Source: CAMNAO01 sp045605145 (lineage in GTDB: Bacteria > Bacillota > Clostridia > Oscillospirales > Oscillospiraceae). Taken from it: a stretch of 22,545 bases of DNA. The position numbers and the translations under genes are program-made. Below the pieces are notes generated by a model that searched no databases, was not told the DNA's origin, and was given only the letters and a program-made list of their open reading frames with translations. Shown here piece after piece: positions 1 through 7,788 of the stretch. Where the stretch lies: NCBI GenBank assembly GCA_045605145.1, contig JAZUPH010000039.1, forward strand, positions 1 to 22,545. The letters are read 5' to 3'. Position 1 is the first letter of the stretch, and every line of letters starts with the position of its first letter.

Positions 1-255
1 CCCAATCAAAAATTAGTGGGCTACACCTACTGGGAGCAGATCCGGGATATTCTGCCTGCGATGCTGGCATCGCTTATGATGTTCGGCATTGTGCTGTCGG
101 TGGGAATGCTCCCCCTGCCGGTACTGCTGATCCTTGTAGTGCAGGTGATTACCGGTGTGGCGGTGTATGTGGGCATTTCCGCTGCTTTCCGACTGCCTGG
201 CTTCCGGATCCTGCTGAAGACAGCCAAGGGAATTTTGAAACAAAAAAAGAAATAA
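1..255 (+). CDS. Wzx-like polysaccharide flippase, C-terminal end (partial)
   Basis: The frame is open from base 1 and stops at 255, so only about the last 84 residues are present. What is visible is two hydrophobic helices (roughly DILPAMLASLMMFGIVLSV and LPVLLILVVQVITGVAVYVG), then a short amphipathic stretch and a lysine-rich tail ending KQKKK. This pattern, with a loop of the type 'G-Y-x-x-x-E-Q-I-x-D-I-L-P' before the penultimate helix, is typical of the C-terminus of bacterial PST/Wzx oligosaccharide flippases, which move lipid-linked repeat units across the inner membrane. The following genes make nucleotide sugars, which supports a place in a capsule or exopolysaccharide cluster. The fragment is too short to exclude another multi-helix transporter of the MOP superfamily. 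Confidence 0.6.
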   Translation, partial: PNQKLVGYTYWEQIRDILPAMLASLMMFGIVLSVGMLPLPVLLILVVQVITGVAVYVGISAAFRLPGFRILLKTAKGILKQKKK

Positions 256-292
256 TACGAAAAGATCCGTTCCCTTTGGGAGGTTTACGATT

Positions 293-1399
293 ATGCCAGA
301 CCATATCAATGTGACCCGGTCCTCCATGCCGGGCTTTGAAGAATACTGCGCCGAGATCCGGGAGCTTTGGGATTCCCGGTGGCTGACCAACATGGGCGTA
401 AAGCACCGCCAGTTGCAGGCGCAGCTGGAGGAGTATCTTTCCGTGCCCCATGTGACCCTGTATACCAACGGTCATCTGGCCCTTGAGGGTGCAATTGCCG
501 CGATGGGCTTTCCTACCGGCGGCGAGGTGATTACCACGCCCTTCACCTTCGCCTCCACCACCCATGCCATCGTTCGCTGCGGTCTGGTGCCGGTGTTCTG
601 CGATGTGGATCTCGACAATTACACAATGGATCCTGCGAAAATTGAGGCGCTTATCACCCATAAAACTGTGGCCATTGTCCCTGTCCATGTCTACGGAAAT
701 ATGTGCGATGATGAGGCCATTGGTGCCATTGCAAGGAAGCATGGCCTGAAAGTGATTTATGATGCAGCCCATGCTTTCGGTGTTACATATCACGGCAAAA
801 GTGCCGGCGCGCTGGGCGATGCGTCCATGTTCAGCTTCCACGCCACAAAGGTGTTCAACACCATTGAGGGCGGGGCAGTGTGCTATGGCGATGATGCGCT
901 GGTGGACAAGCTGAACGATATGAAGAACTTTGGCCAGCATACGCCAGAGGATGTGCTGTATGCCGGCGGGAATGCCAAAATGAGTGAGTTCCAGGCTGCT
1001 ATGGGCATCTGCAATCTGCGTCACCTGAGCGGCGAGATTGCCCGCCGCGGCGCTGCGGCCAGGCGGTATCGTGAGCGGCTGAGCGGTGTGCCGGGGATAA
1101 AGCTGTCGCCGGTGCAGGAGGGGGTTGAACCCAACTACGCCTATTTTCCCGTGGTCTTTGACGGCTATAAACACGACCGTGATGAGGTGTTTGAACTTCT
1201 GAAGGCTGAGAATATCATCGCCCGCAAGTATTTTTACCCGCTGACCAACGGCCTTGCCTGCTATAGTGAGCTGGCCACCGCCGGTGAGGATAAAACGCCG
1301 GTGGCGAAGCATATTGCAGCGCGGGTTCTGACCCTGCCGCTGTATGCCGATCTGAGTGTTGATGATGTTGACCGCATTTGCGATGTTATTTTGAAATAA
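293..1399 (+). CDS. DegT/DnrJ/EryC1/StrS-family sugar aminotransferase (VioA-like)
   Basis: This 368-residue protein is a PLP-dependent aminotransferase that converts a nucleotide-linked keto-sugar to an amino-sugar. The PLP-binding lysine is K186 in SFHATKVFNTIEGG, and the cofactor-contacting aspartate is D157 in YDAAHAFG. The N-terminal pattern (WLTNMG near 30-35, YTNGHLALEGA near 57-67, TTPFTFASTT at 81-90) fits the subgroup that contains dTDP-4-amino-4,6-dideoxyglucose aminotransferase (VioA). The start ATG at 293 has a GGGAGG ribosome binding site about 10 bases upstream. The next two genes are RfbA and RfbB, which make dTDP-4-keto-6-deoxyglucose, the substrate of VioA-type enzymes. The exact product (4-amino or 3-amino sugar) cannot be fixed from sequence. 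No 3,4-ketoisomerase of the FdtA type is visible here, which favours the 4-amino product. The family call is firm; the substrate is inferred. Confidence 0.88.
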   Translation: MPDHINVTRSSMPGFEEYCAEIRELWDSRWLTNMGVKHRQLQAQLEEYLSVPHVTLYTNGHLALEGAIAAMGFPTGGEVITTPFTFASTTHAIVRCGLVPVFCDVDLDNYTMDPAKIEALITHKTVAIVPVHVYGNMCDDEAIGAIARKHGLKVIYDAAHAFGVTYHGKSAGALGDASMFSFHATKVFNTIEGGAVCYGDDALVDKLNDMKNFGQHTPEDVLYAGGNAKMSEFQAAMGICNLRHLSGEIARRGAAARRYRERLSGVPGIKLSPVQEGVEPNYAYFPVVFDGYKHDRDEVFELLKAENIIARKYFYPLTNGLACYSELATAGEDKTPVAKHIAARVLTLPLYADLSVDDVDRICDVILK

Positions 1400-1422
1400 A
1401 CTTCCCAACAGGAGGGGCTGCC

Positions 1423-2292
1423 ATGAAGGGAATCATATTAGCCGGCGGCAAGGGTACGCGCCTGTACCCCATGACCAAAGTCGTCTCAAAACAGCTGCTG
1501 CCGATTTATGACAAGCCGTTGGTGTATTATCCGCTGTCGATTCTGCTGCTTGCCGGCATCAGGGAGATACTTGTTATCTCCACTCCGGAGGATACATGGG
1601 CTTATGAAAAGCTGCTGGGTGATGGCAGCCACATCGGCGTTTCCATTTCCTATAAGATTCAGGATACTCCCCGCGGTCTGGCAGATGCCTTTATCCTCGG
1701 CGCGGAGTTTATCGGCGATGACAGCGTGTGCCTGATCCTGGGTGACAATGTGTTCTATGGGCAGGACATGACACGCATACTGCGCCGCGCCATTGACAAT
1801 CTTAAGGGGGCCACGATCTTCGGGTATCCCGTGAAAGACCCCACAGCTTTCGGCGTTGTGGAGTTTGACAATAATCACAAGGTCATCTCCATCGAAGAGA
1901 AGCCGGCACGTCCCAAATCCAATTACGCCGTTCCCGGCCTTTACTTTTATGACAATCGCGTGGTTGAGATCGCGAAGAATGTCAAACCCTCCCCACGGGG
2001 AGAGATCGAGATAACCTCGATCAATAACGAATATCTGGCGCTGGGCGAACTGCGTGTTGAGCTTATGGGCCGGGGCATCGCCTGGCTGGATACGGGTACG
2101 CCCGACGGTATGCTCAAAGCCGCCCAGTTTGTGGAGGCCATACAGGACCGGCAGGGCTTCTATGTCTCCTGCATTGAAGAGATCGCATGGCGCCGCGGCT
2201 TCATCACCGCCGCCCAACTGCGCCAACTGGGCGAGAGCCTTAAAATGACCGATTACGGACAGTATCTTCTCAGCCTTGTCCGGGAGGGGTGA
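1423..2292 (+). CDS. rfbA: Glucose-1-phosphate thymidylyltransferase
   Basis: The enzyme joins dTTP and glucose-1-phosphate to make dTDP-glucose, the first step of dTDP-deoxysugar synthesis. The 289-residue length matches the short RmlA/RfbA family. Visible signatures are the nucleotide-binding loop GGKGTRLYP (residues 8-16), KQLLPIYDKP (23-32), the metal-binding aspartate D108 in LGDNVFYG, EEKP at 158-161, and WLDTGT at 221-226 with D223 as second metal ligand. An in-frame extension to 1378 exists, but it overlaps the aminotransferase gene. The ATG at 1423 begins the family-typical MKGIILAGG and has an AGGAGG site about 8 bases upstream, so it was chosen. The stop lies just before the rfbB start, so the two genes are almost certainly cotranscribed and translationally coupled. 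Confidence 0.96.
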   Translation: MKGIILAGGKGTRLYPMTKVVSKQLLPIYDKPLVYYPLSILLLAGIREILVISTPEDTWAYEKLLGDGSHIGVSISYKIQDTPRGLADAFILGAEFIGDDSVCLILGDNVFYGQDMTRILRRAIDNLKGATIFGYPVKDPTAFGVVEFDNNHKVISIEEKPARPKSNYAVPGLYFYDNRVVEIAKNVKPSPRGEIEITSINNEYLALGELRVELMGRGIAWLDTGTPDGMLKAAQFVEAIQDRQGFYVSCIEEIAWRRGFITAAQLRQLGESLKMTDYGQYLLSLVREG

Positions 2293-2294
2293 AT

Positions 2295-3314
2295 ATGACC
2301 ATCATTGTCACCGGCGGAGCCGGATTCATCGGAAGCAATTTCATATTTTATATGCTGTCGGCCCATCCGGATTATCGCATCGTCTGCCTGGATAAGCTGA
2401 CCTACGCCGGCAATTTGTCCACCCTTGAGAGCGTGATGGCTGAGCCCAATTTCCGCTTTGTAAAGCTGGATATATGTGACCGCGCGGGAGTGTATGCGCT
2501 GTTTGAGCAAGAGCAGCCCGACATCGTTGTCAACTTTGCTGCCGAGAGCCATGTTGACCGCTCGATCGAGAATCCCGAGGTGTTTCTTCAGACCAACATC
2601 CTGGGCACGCAGGTGCTGATGGATGCCTGCCGCAAGTATGGCATTACCCGCTATCATCAGGTGTCCACCGACGAAGTGTATGGCGACCTGCCTCTTGATC
2701 GTCCCGATCTGTTTTTTACCGAGCAGACGCCCATACATGCCAGCTCCCCTTATTCAAGCTCAAAGGCGGCGGCTGACCTTCTGGCGCTGGCGTATCACCG
2801 CACTTACGGTCTGCCGGTCACGATAAGCCGCTGTTCCAACAACTACGGCCCCTATCACTTCCCGGAGAAGCTGATCCCGCTGATGATCGCCAACGCCCTT
2901 AATGACAAGCCGTTGCCGGTCTACGGGGAGGGGCTGAATGTGCGCGATTGGCTGTATGTTGAGGACCACTGCAAGGCCATTGACCTTATTCTCCACAAGG
3001 GCACAGTGGGCGAGGTGTACAATATCGGCGGACACAACGAAATGCGCAACATTGACATCGTGAAGATTATATGCAAGGCACTCGGCAAGCCGGAGAGCCT
3101 TATCACCTACGTTGCCGATCGAAAAGGGCACGATATGCGCTACGCCATTGACCCCACGAAGATACACAACGAACTCGGATGGCTGCCGGAGACAAAATTT
3201 GCCGACGGCATCAAAAAAACAATACAGTGGTATCTGGACAACCGCAGCTGGTGGGAGACTATTATCTCCGGCGAATATCGCAATTACTATGAGCGGATGT
3301 ACGGCAACCGCTGA
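2295..3314 (+). CDS. rfbB: dTDP-glucose 4,6-dehydratase
   Basis: This extended short-chain dehydrogenase converts dTDP-glucose to dTDP-4-keto-6-deoxyglucose with a tightly bound NAD+. The Rossmann motif GGAGFIGSN is at residues 7-15. The catalytic triad T125-D126-E127 appears in STDEVYGDL, and the Y153-xxx-K157 pair in SPYSSSKAA. Later motifs NNYGPYHFPEKLIPL and VRDWLYVEDHC are typical of RmlB. The 339-residue length is normal. An in-frame GTG at 2289 overlaps the rfbA stop codon, but ATG at 2295 starts the conserved MTIIVTGGAG and is preceded by GGGAGGGG inside the end of rfbA, so ATG is preferred. rfbC and rfbD are not in the window, so the keto-sugar probably goes to the aminotransferase at 293 rather than only to dTDP-rhamnose. 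Confidence 0.96.
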   Translation: MTIIVTGGAGFIGSNFIFYMLSAHPDYRIVCLDKLTYAGNLSTLESVMAEPNFRFVKLDICDRAGVYALFEQEQPDIVVNFAAESHVDRSIENPEVFLQTNILGTQVLMDACRKYGITRYHQVSTDEVYGDLPLDRPDLFFTEQTPIHASSPYSSSKAAADLLALAYHRTYGLPVTISRCSNNYGPYHFPEKLIPLMIANALNDKPLPVYGEGLNVRDWLYVEDHCKAIDLILHKGTVGEVYNIGGHNEMRNIDIVKIICKALGKPESLITYVADRKGHDMRYAIDPTKIHNELGWLPETKFADGIKKTIQWYLDNRSWWETIISGEYRNYYERMYGNR

Positions 3315-3355
3315 ATAAGGCTCTGCCCGCCTGTGCAGAACCATGGGAAACGAAA

Positions 3356-4528
3356 ATGAAATGTACAGAAGTATTTGAAGCAACATATAACAGGGCTCCC
3401 GTGGGCATCAGCTTTTGTCCCTATCGCGTGTGCCCAATCGGCGCACACAGCGACCATCAGTACGGCAAGATCACGGGCCTGGCCATTGACAAGGGCATTC
3501 ATATCGCCTACGGCGTAAAAACTACGGGCATTGTTGAGCTGCGCTCACTCAATTTTGACAAGCGCGCGCAGTGGCATGTGTCGAACGTGCCGCAGATGAG
3601 GCAAAATGACTGGGCGGACTATCTGCGCGGCGCAACGATGGCGCTGGGTAAGAAGCATAATCTGAAGGTTGGTATCTGCGGTATAATTGAGGGCACTTTA
3701 CCCATTGGCGGACTGTCCTCTTCCGCCGCTGTTATAATCGCCTTCCTGTCCGCTTTGTGCAAGGTGAATGATATCGTTCTTTCCCCGGCGGAGCTAATCG
3801 ATACTGCTCTGCGTGCGGAGAAGGAATATGTGGGCGTTTCGGTAGGCAAGCTGGATCAGAGCTGTGAGATCTACTCGAAGAAAGATCATTTGCTGTATCT
3901 CGACACACTTGATGACAGCTATGAGCTTATCCCCACCGAGCCGGATATGAAGCCGTATGAGATCGCCATATTCTTCTCCGGTATTGAACGGACCCTTGCC
4001 GGATCGAAGTTTAATATGCGCGTGGATGAGTGCCGCAGTGCCGCCTATGCGCTTAAGGCATATGCCGGGATGGACTACGGCAAGTTTGAAGAGACCCACC
4101 TGCGTGAGGTGCCGTATGAGGTGTACCTGCAGCATAAGGATAAATTGCCCGAGAACTGGCGCCGCCGCGCCGAGCATTGGTACACTGAGTTTTACCGTGT
4201 ACAGGCGGGTGCCGAAGCGTGGCGCCGGGGCGATATTGAGCAGTACGGCAGGCTGTCCTTTGAAAGCGGCAAGTCATCAATTTACAACTGGGAGACCGGC
4301 TCTCCTGAGCTGAAAACTCTGTATGAGATCATGACCCATACCGACGGCATTTATGGCGGAAGATTTTCCGGCGCAGGCTTCAAGGGCTGCTGTATGGCGC
4401 TGATTGACCCCGGGTATGCCGAAAGCATTGAGAGGCGTGTCACGGAGGAGTATTTAAAGGCCTTCCCAGACCTTAAAGGAAAGTACAGTGTACATATGTG
4501 CCGCAGTGCGGATGGAGTTATGCTATGA
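3356..4528 (+). CDS. GHMP-superfamily sugar kinase, galacturonokinase-like
   Basis: This 390-residue protein is a galactokinase-fold kinase that would phosphorylate the anomeric C1 of a sugar. The sugar-binding motif reads YRVCPIGAHSDHQYG (residues 23-37). It keeps the arginine (R24) and the sugar-binding aspartate (D33), but the galactokinase Glu of 'GEHTDY' is Ala (A30) and the Tyr is His (H34). The ATP loop is GLSSSAA (119-125), the catalytic Asp is D167 in GKLDQS, and the third motif is GRFSGAGFKGCC (335-346). From memory, the PxGAHxDHQ variant, the RAEHWYTE segment and the third motif resemble plant galacturonokinase more than bacterial GalK. The next gene, a nucleotidyltransferase, overlaps it by four bases (ATGA), as expected for a kinase/pyrophosphorylase pair. 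The start has only a poor site (GGGAAA). Substrate assignment is inference; the kinase family is firm. Confidence 0.8.
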   Translation: MKCTEVFEATYNRAPVGISFCPYRVCPIGAHSDHQYGKITGLAIDKGIHIAYGVKTTGIVELRSLNFDKRAQWHVSNVPQMRQNDWADYLRGATMALGKKHNLKVGICGIIEGTLPIGGLSSSAAVIIAFLSALCKVNDIVLSPAELIDTALRAEKEYVGVSVGKLDQSCEIYSKKDHLLYLDTLDDSYELIPTEPDMKPYEIAIFFSGIERTLAGSKFNMRVDECRSAAYALKAYAGMDYGKFEETHLREVPYEVYLQHKDKLPENWRRRAEHWYTEFYRVQAGAEAWRRGDIEQYGRLSFESGKSSIYNWETGSPELKTLYEIMTHTDGIYGGRFSGAGFKGCCMALIDPGYAESIERRVTEEYLKAFPDLKGKYSVHMCRSADGVML

Positions 4529-5274
4529 AATGTTTGATATTGGCGGCCGGATATGCAACGCGCCTTTACCCGCTGACCGAAAATTTCCCCAAGCCTCTCC
4601 TGCCGGTTAAGGGCAGAGCCATTCTTGACTGGCTGATCGAGGATATGGACACTACCGGCCTTATTGACCGGTATGTGGTGATCTCCAACCATAAGTATGC
4701 CCGGCATTTTGAACAGTGGGCGGCAGGAAAAGGCGGCAGCATCACCGTGCTTGACGATGGGACGGTTTCCAATGAGACGCGTCTGGGCGCAGTGCGCGAT
4801 ATTCAGTTTGCTATAGACAGCCTGAAGCTGGATGATGATCTGCTGGTCATTGCCGGGGACAATCTCCTTGACTTCAGTTTGAGCACATTTATATCCTATG
4901 CCGTGGAGAAAAATGCCACATGCATAATGCGCTATTACGAGCCGTCTGAGGCCGTTTTGCGCAAAAGCGGCGTAGTTACCGTGGATGATAATGACAGGAT
5001 CGTCCGCATGGTGGAAAAACCCGCCCAACCGGAAAGCCATTGGTGCAGCCCTGCGTTTTACTATTATACAAGGGCCGATGTGGGCCTGGTTGCCGAGGGA
5101 ATAGCCAAGGGCTGCAAGACGGATGCCCCGGGCAGTTTTATTGCCTGGCTGTGCCAACAGACGGAGGTTTATGCCATGCAGATGCCCGGAAAACGTTATG
5201 ATATCGGCGATCTGGAGAGCTATGAGCAGGTACAGAAAGAGTACGTCGGCTTGATTCCGGGTGGCGTGAAGTAA
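4525..5274 (+). CDS. Sugar-1-phosphate nucleotidyltransferase
   Basis: This 249-residue protein has the Rossmann-like NTP-transferase fold that attaches a nucleotide to a sugar-1-phosphate. Visible motifs are LILAAGYATRLYPLT (residues 4-18), KPLLPV near 23-28, the metal-binding IAGDN segment, and VEKPAQPESHW, equivalent to the EEKP sugar-contact motif. It lacks the KQLLP and WLDTGT signatures of RfbA, so it is not a second thymidylyltransferase of that subgroup; the nucleotide and sugar cannot be named from sequence. The ATG at 4525 overlaps the stop of the kinase gene by four bases, and GGAG lies 7 bases upstream. An in-frame upstream start at 4498 would add nine residues that do not fit the family. 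The pairing suggests it activates the kinase product, possibly galacturonate-1-phosphate to UDP-galacturonate. Confidence 0.85.
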   Translation: MKCLILAAGYATRLYPLTENFPKPLLPVKGRAILDWLIEDMDTTGLIDRYVVISNHKYARHFEQWAAGKGGSITVLDDGTVSNETRLGAVRDIQFAIDSLKLDDDLLVIAGDNLLDFSLSTFISYAVEKNATCIMRYYEPSEAVLRKSGVVTVDDNDRIVRMVEKPAQPESHWCSPAFYYYTRADVGLVAEGIAKGCKTDAPGSFIAWLCQQTEVYAMQMPGKRYDIGDLESYEQVQKEYVGLIPGGVK

Positions 5275-5303
5275 GTTCAGATATAATTCAGAAGGCATTT
5301 ATT

Positions 5304-6542
5304 ATGAAATACACTGTTGCAGTAGCCGGGATGGGATACGTGGGATTGTCCATGGCAGTGCTTTTGTCACAGCACCACAAGGTGTACGCGGTTGATGTTG
5401 TTCCCGAGAAAGTGGATCTCGTCAATTCGCGCAGATCACCCATTCAGGATGAATATATTGAGCGGTATCTGAGGGAGAAGGACCTGGACCTGACCGCAAC
5501 ACTGGACGCAGAAATGGCCTATTCTCAGGCAGATTTTGTGGTCATTGCCGCGCCAACCAATTATGACAGCCAGAAAAACTTTTTTGACACCTCTGCGGTG
5601 GAGTCCGTAATTGAGCTTGTACTTGCCTGCAATCCCAATGCGGTCATGGTGATCAAGTCCACCATTCCCGTGGGTTTCACCCGCACCATCCGCCGGAAGA
5701 CGGGTAGCGATAACATACTCTTCAGCCCTGAGTTTCTGCGTGAGGGAAAGGCCCTGTACGACAATCTGTACCCCAGCCGCATTATCGTGGGTACCGATTG
5801 TGAAGATGCGCGGCTTATGTCCCATGCCCGGAGCTTTGCGGCCCTGCTCCAGGAGGGCGCAATCAAAGAGAATATCGACACACTGTATATGGGCTTTACG
5901 GAAGCTGAGGCGGTCAAACTGTTTGCCAATACCTATCTTGCGCTGAGGGTCAGCTTTTTTAACGAGCTGGACAGCTATGCGGAGATTAAGGGGCTGGATA
6001 CGGAGCAGATTATCCATGGCGTGTGCCTTGACCCGCGCATCGGCATGCACTACAATAACCCCAGCTTTGGTTACGGTGGTTACTGCCTGCCCAAGGATAC
6101 CAAGCAGCTGCTTGCAAATTATGAGGATGTGCCCGAGAACCTGATCCAGGCCATAGTGGACAGCAACAGCACCCGCAAGGACTTTATCGCTGACCGCGTT
6201 CTGGCAATGGCCGGTTATTATACCGGTAGCAGCCAGTGGTCACCGGACAGGGAAAAGCGCGTAGTGATCGGGGTTTTCCGCCTGACTATGAAGGCTGACT
6301 CTGACAATTTCCGCCAGAGCTCTATACAGGGCGTTATGGAGCGCATCAAAGCAAAGGGCGCTGCTATGGTCATTTATGAGCCAACCCTTAAAGACGGCGA
6401 AACGTTTTTTGACAGCCTTGTTGTCAATGATCTGGAAAAGTTCAAAGCAATGTGTGACTCCATAATTGCCAACCGATATGATCCGGTTTTGGATGATGTT
6501 AAGCACAAGGTATATACCCGCGATATCTTCCGCCGGGATTGA
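5304..6542 (+). CDS. ugd: UDP-glucose 6-dehydrogenase
   Basis: The enzyme oxidises UDP-glucose twice with NAD+ to UDP-glucuronate, a precursor for acidic polysaccharides. The N-terminal NAD motif is GMGYVGLS (residues 9-16). Other family landmarks are STIPVGFT (119-126), FSPEFLREG (140-148), the KLFANTYLALRVSFFNELD helix with K205, and the catalytic cysteine C261 in GYGGYCLPKDTKQLL. The C-terminus has the usual second dinucleotide-binding domain and ends KVYTRDIFRRD. At 412 residues it belongs to the short bacterial Ugd form. AGAAGG lies about 8 bases before the ATG. It is the last gene of the polysaccharide block; the only nearby terminator is about 110 bases after its stop. Confidence 0.95.
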   Translation: MKYTVAVAGMGYVGLSMAVLLSQHHKVYAVDVVPEKVDLVNSRRSPIQDEYIERYLREKDLDLTATLDAEMAYSQADFVVIAAPTNYDSQKNFFDTSAVESVIELVLACNPNAVMVIKSTIPVGFTRTIRRKTGSDNILFSPEFLREGKALYDNLYPSRIIVGTDCEDARLMSHARSFAALLQEGAIKENIDTLYMGFTEAEAVKLFANTYLALRVSFFNELDSYAEIKGLDTEQIIHGVCLDPRIGMHYNNPSFGYGGYCLPKDTKQLLANYEDVPENLIQAIVDSNSTRKDFIADRVLAMAGYYTGSSQWSPDREKRVVIGVFRLTMKADSDNFRQSSIQGVMERIKAKGAAMVIYEPTLKDGETFFDSLVVNDLEKFKAMCDSIIANRYDPVLDDVKHKVYTRDIFRRD

Positions 6543-6648
6543 TGCAGTCCGGCAGCGGAAACGGTACTGCGCGCTGCATTTCGCGGCATTGGCAGGAGCA
6601 GGATCGGCAGACAGGCGCCGGGTATGAACTAAATTTAATGAAAAAAGC

Positions 6649-6673
6649 AAAGCCCGGCAACAAGCCGGGCTTT
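6649..6673 (+). terminator. Rho-independent terminator after the polysaccharide genes
   Basis: A perfect 10-base-pair inverted repeat, AAAGCCCGGC (6649-6658) and GCCGGGCTTT (6664-6673), encloses a five-base loop. The plus-strand tail is weak (TTTATT). A run of six A residues lies just upstream at 6641-6646, so it may also stop minus-strand transcripts. Its position after ugd and before the gntR promoter separates the two transcription units. Confidence 0.8.
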
Positions 6674-6688
6674 ATTGTGGGTTCAGGG

Positions 6689-6712
6689 GGATAGAATAAA
6701 TACATTCTATCC
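6689..6712. repeat. Inverted repeat in the ugd-gntR intergenic region
   Basis: A perfect 9-base inverted repeat, GGATAGAAT (6689-6697) and ATTCTATCC (6704-6712), surrounds a six-base AT-rich gap. It sits 15 bases after the terminator. It has no T-tract, so it may be an operator or a second RNA hairpin. The whole stretch 6543-6979 (437 bases) has no supportable gene; besides this repeat it holds the terminator and the gntR promoter. Confidence 0.5.
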
Positions 6713-6872
6713 ACGACAGTGCAGAAAGCAAGACATCAGTAATATTATATACTATTCTGCCGCACCAAAAATTGTCAATGTTGTGTAATAATACTACAGA
6801 AGTCGCAGGCGAAAGGGAAGAACTGCCAGGTGCATTCTCAGTTCAGCCTGTTTGAAATATCCAAGATTTCTA

Positions 6873-6901
6873 TTGACACGGTATATTATATGACTTAATA
6901 T
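6873..6901 (+). promoter_or_regulatory. Sigma-A-type promoter of gntR
   Basis: A consensus -35 box TTGACA (6873-6878) is followed by an exactly 17-base AT-rich spacer and a -10 box TAATAT (6896-6901). This is the best promoter match I found in the window. Transcription would start near 6908, leaving a leader of about 70 bases before the gntR ATG. The spacer and -10 region are rich in TATAT/TAATATTA palindromic words, a plausible place for autoregulation by the GntR protein, but no single clear operator can be named. Confidence 0.82.
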
Positions 6902-6979
6902 TAGTACATGACAGCCGCTGCGGACAGATAATTATTCTTAATTTATACTATCGTGCGGCTATAAGAAGGAGACAGTACG

Positions 6980-7717
6980 ATGGAGAAGGCGGTATTAGCC
7001 GTGGACAGCGGTCGTGCGCCCAAATATATCACTGTGTACGATGCCATCAGGAAAGATATAACACTAAAAAAGTATCCGGAGGGGGGCTATCTACCCCCGG
7101 AAAGCCAGCTTGCCCAGATATTCGGAGTAGGCCGCAACACCGTTCGCCACGCGATACAGATGCTTACAGATGACGGCCTGGTGAAAGCCATACAGGGCGG
7201 CGGGATAAAGGTCCTGGGCGCCAGAGACAGGCAGGCGCGCAACAGTTGGACCAGTACCGTGGTAACACCGGAATTCCTTCAGCCCGGTGAGAACACGGTT
7301 TCGCCCCCTGCCGTTGAGAAGGTCGCCGCAACTGCTGAGCTTGCTGAAATTTTCGGTATCCCGGTGGGCAGTGTGATATACAAGCTGCAGTATATATGGA
7401 AGCTGGACGGAGTTCCCTATAACTATCAGGTACAGTACCTGAACCGCGGCCTGATGCCCGGGGTACACCGATATATTTACGACGGTCCCAATATTGCCGA
7501 TCTGGCCAAACAGCGCTGGGATCTTGTTTGCGATTGTGTTGAAGAGCGGATCTCCTGCAAGAATGCCGGCTTTATTGAGGCCAACCTTCTGGGTGTGGAG
7601 CTGGGGGATGCGCTGCTGTATACTACCCGCGTGTCATCCTGTAAGGAGGGTGTGCTGGAGTATTCGGAGCATTTTGGAAACCCCCAGTACAGGCGCTACC
7701 TTGTGAAAATACTTTGA
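6980..7717 (+). CDS. GntR/HutC-family transcriptional regulator with UTRA domain
   Basis: This 245-residue protein has an N-terminal winged helix of the GntR type (about residues 15-80); the recognition segment reads LPPESQLAQIFGVGRNTVRHA (38-58). The rest, from about residue 95, looks like the UTRA ligand-binding fold of the HutC subgroup: FGIPVGSVIYKLQYIW, a YNYQVQYLN strand, and a C-terminal ending LEYSEHFGNPQYRRYLVKIL. Such proteins usually repress nearby catabolic or transport genes until a small ligand binds. A strong AAGGAG site precedes the ATG by about 9 bases, and a near-consensus promoter lies upstream. It is followed on the same strand by an MBL hydrolase gene with no obvious promoter between them, so the two are probably cotranscribed. 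Its targets may include the hydrolase array and importer, which is inference from position. Confidence 0.9.
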   Translation: MEKAVLAVDSGRAPKYITVYDAIRKDITLKKYPEGGYLPPESQLAQIFGVGRNTVRHAIQMLTDDGLVKAIQGGGIKVLGARDRQARNSWTSTVVTPEFLQPGENTVSPPAVEKVAATAELAEIFGIPVGSVIYKLQYIWKLDGVPYNYQVQYLNRGLMPGVHRYIYDGPNIADLAKQRWDLVCDCVEERISCKNAGFIEANLLGVELGDALLYTTRVSSCKEGVLEYSEHFGNPQYRRYLVKIL

Positions 7718-7746
7718 TCGCAGCTTGTTTGCTGCAGCTGCGATCA
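7715..7746 (+). promoter_or_regulatory. Inverted repeat overlapping the gntR stop codon
   Basis: TGATCGCAGC (7715-7724) and GCTGCGATCA (7737-7746) form a perfect 10-base-pair stem, extendable by one pair. The left arm begins with the TGA stop of gntR. No T-run follows, so it is not a classical terminator. It could be an RNA processing or stabilising hairpin that sets the ratio of regulator to hydrolase, or a DNA operator between the genes. Confidence 0.55.
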
Positions 7747-7788
7747 TCAGCAAAAATTTAACCAAATCACGAAAGCGAGGAACAGAAC

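Noticed and set aside
149..1408. A 419-codon open frame on the minus strand
   Set aside because: It lies opposite the aminotransferase gene, which has the PLP lysine motif and a good ribosome binding site; the antisense product has no family features.
1378..1422. Longer rfbA start
   Set aside because: It would overlap the aminotransferase end and precede the strong AGGAGG site; the family start is MKGIILAGG at 1423.
6713..6872. Small RNA or riboswitch before gntR
   Set aside because: This AT-rich stretch lies upstream of the promoter and shows no recognisable conserved structure or strong terminator of its own.
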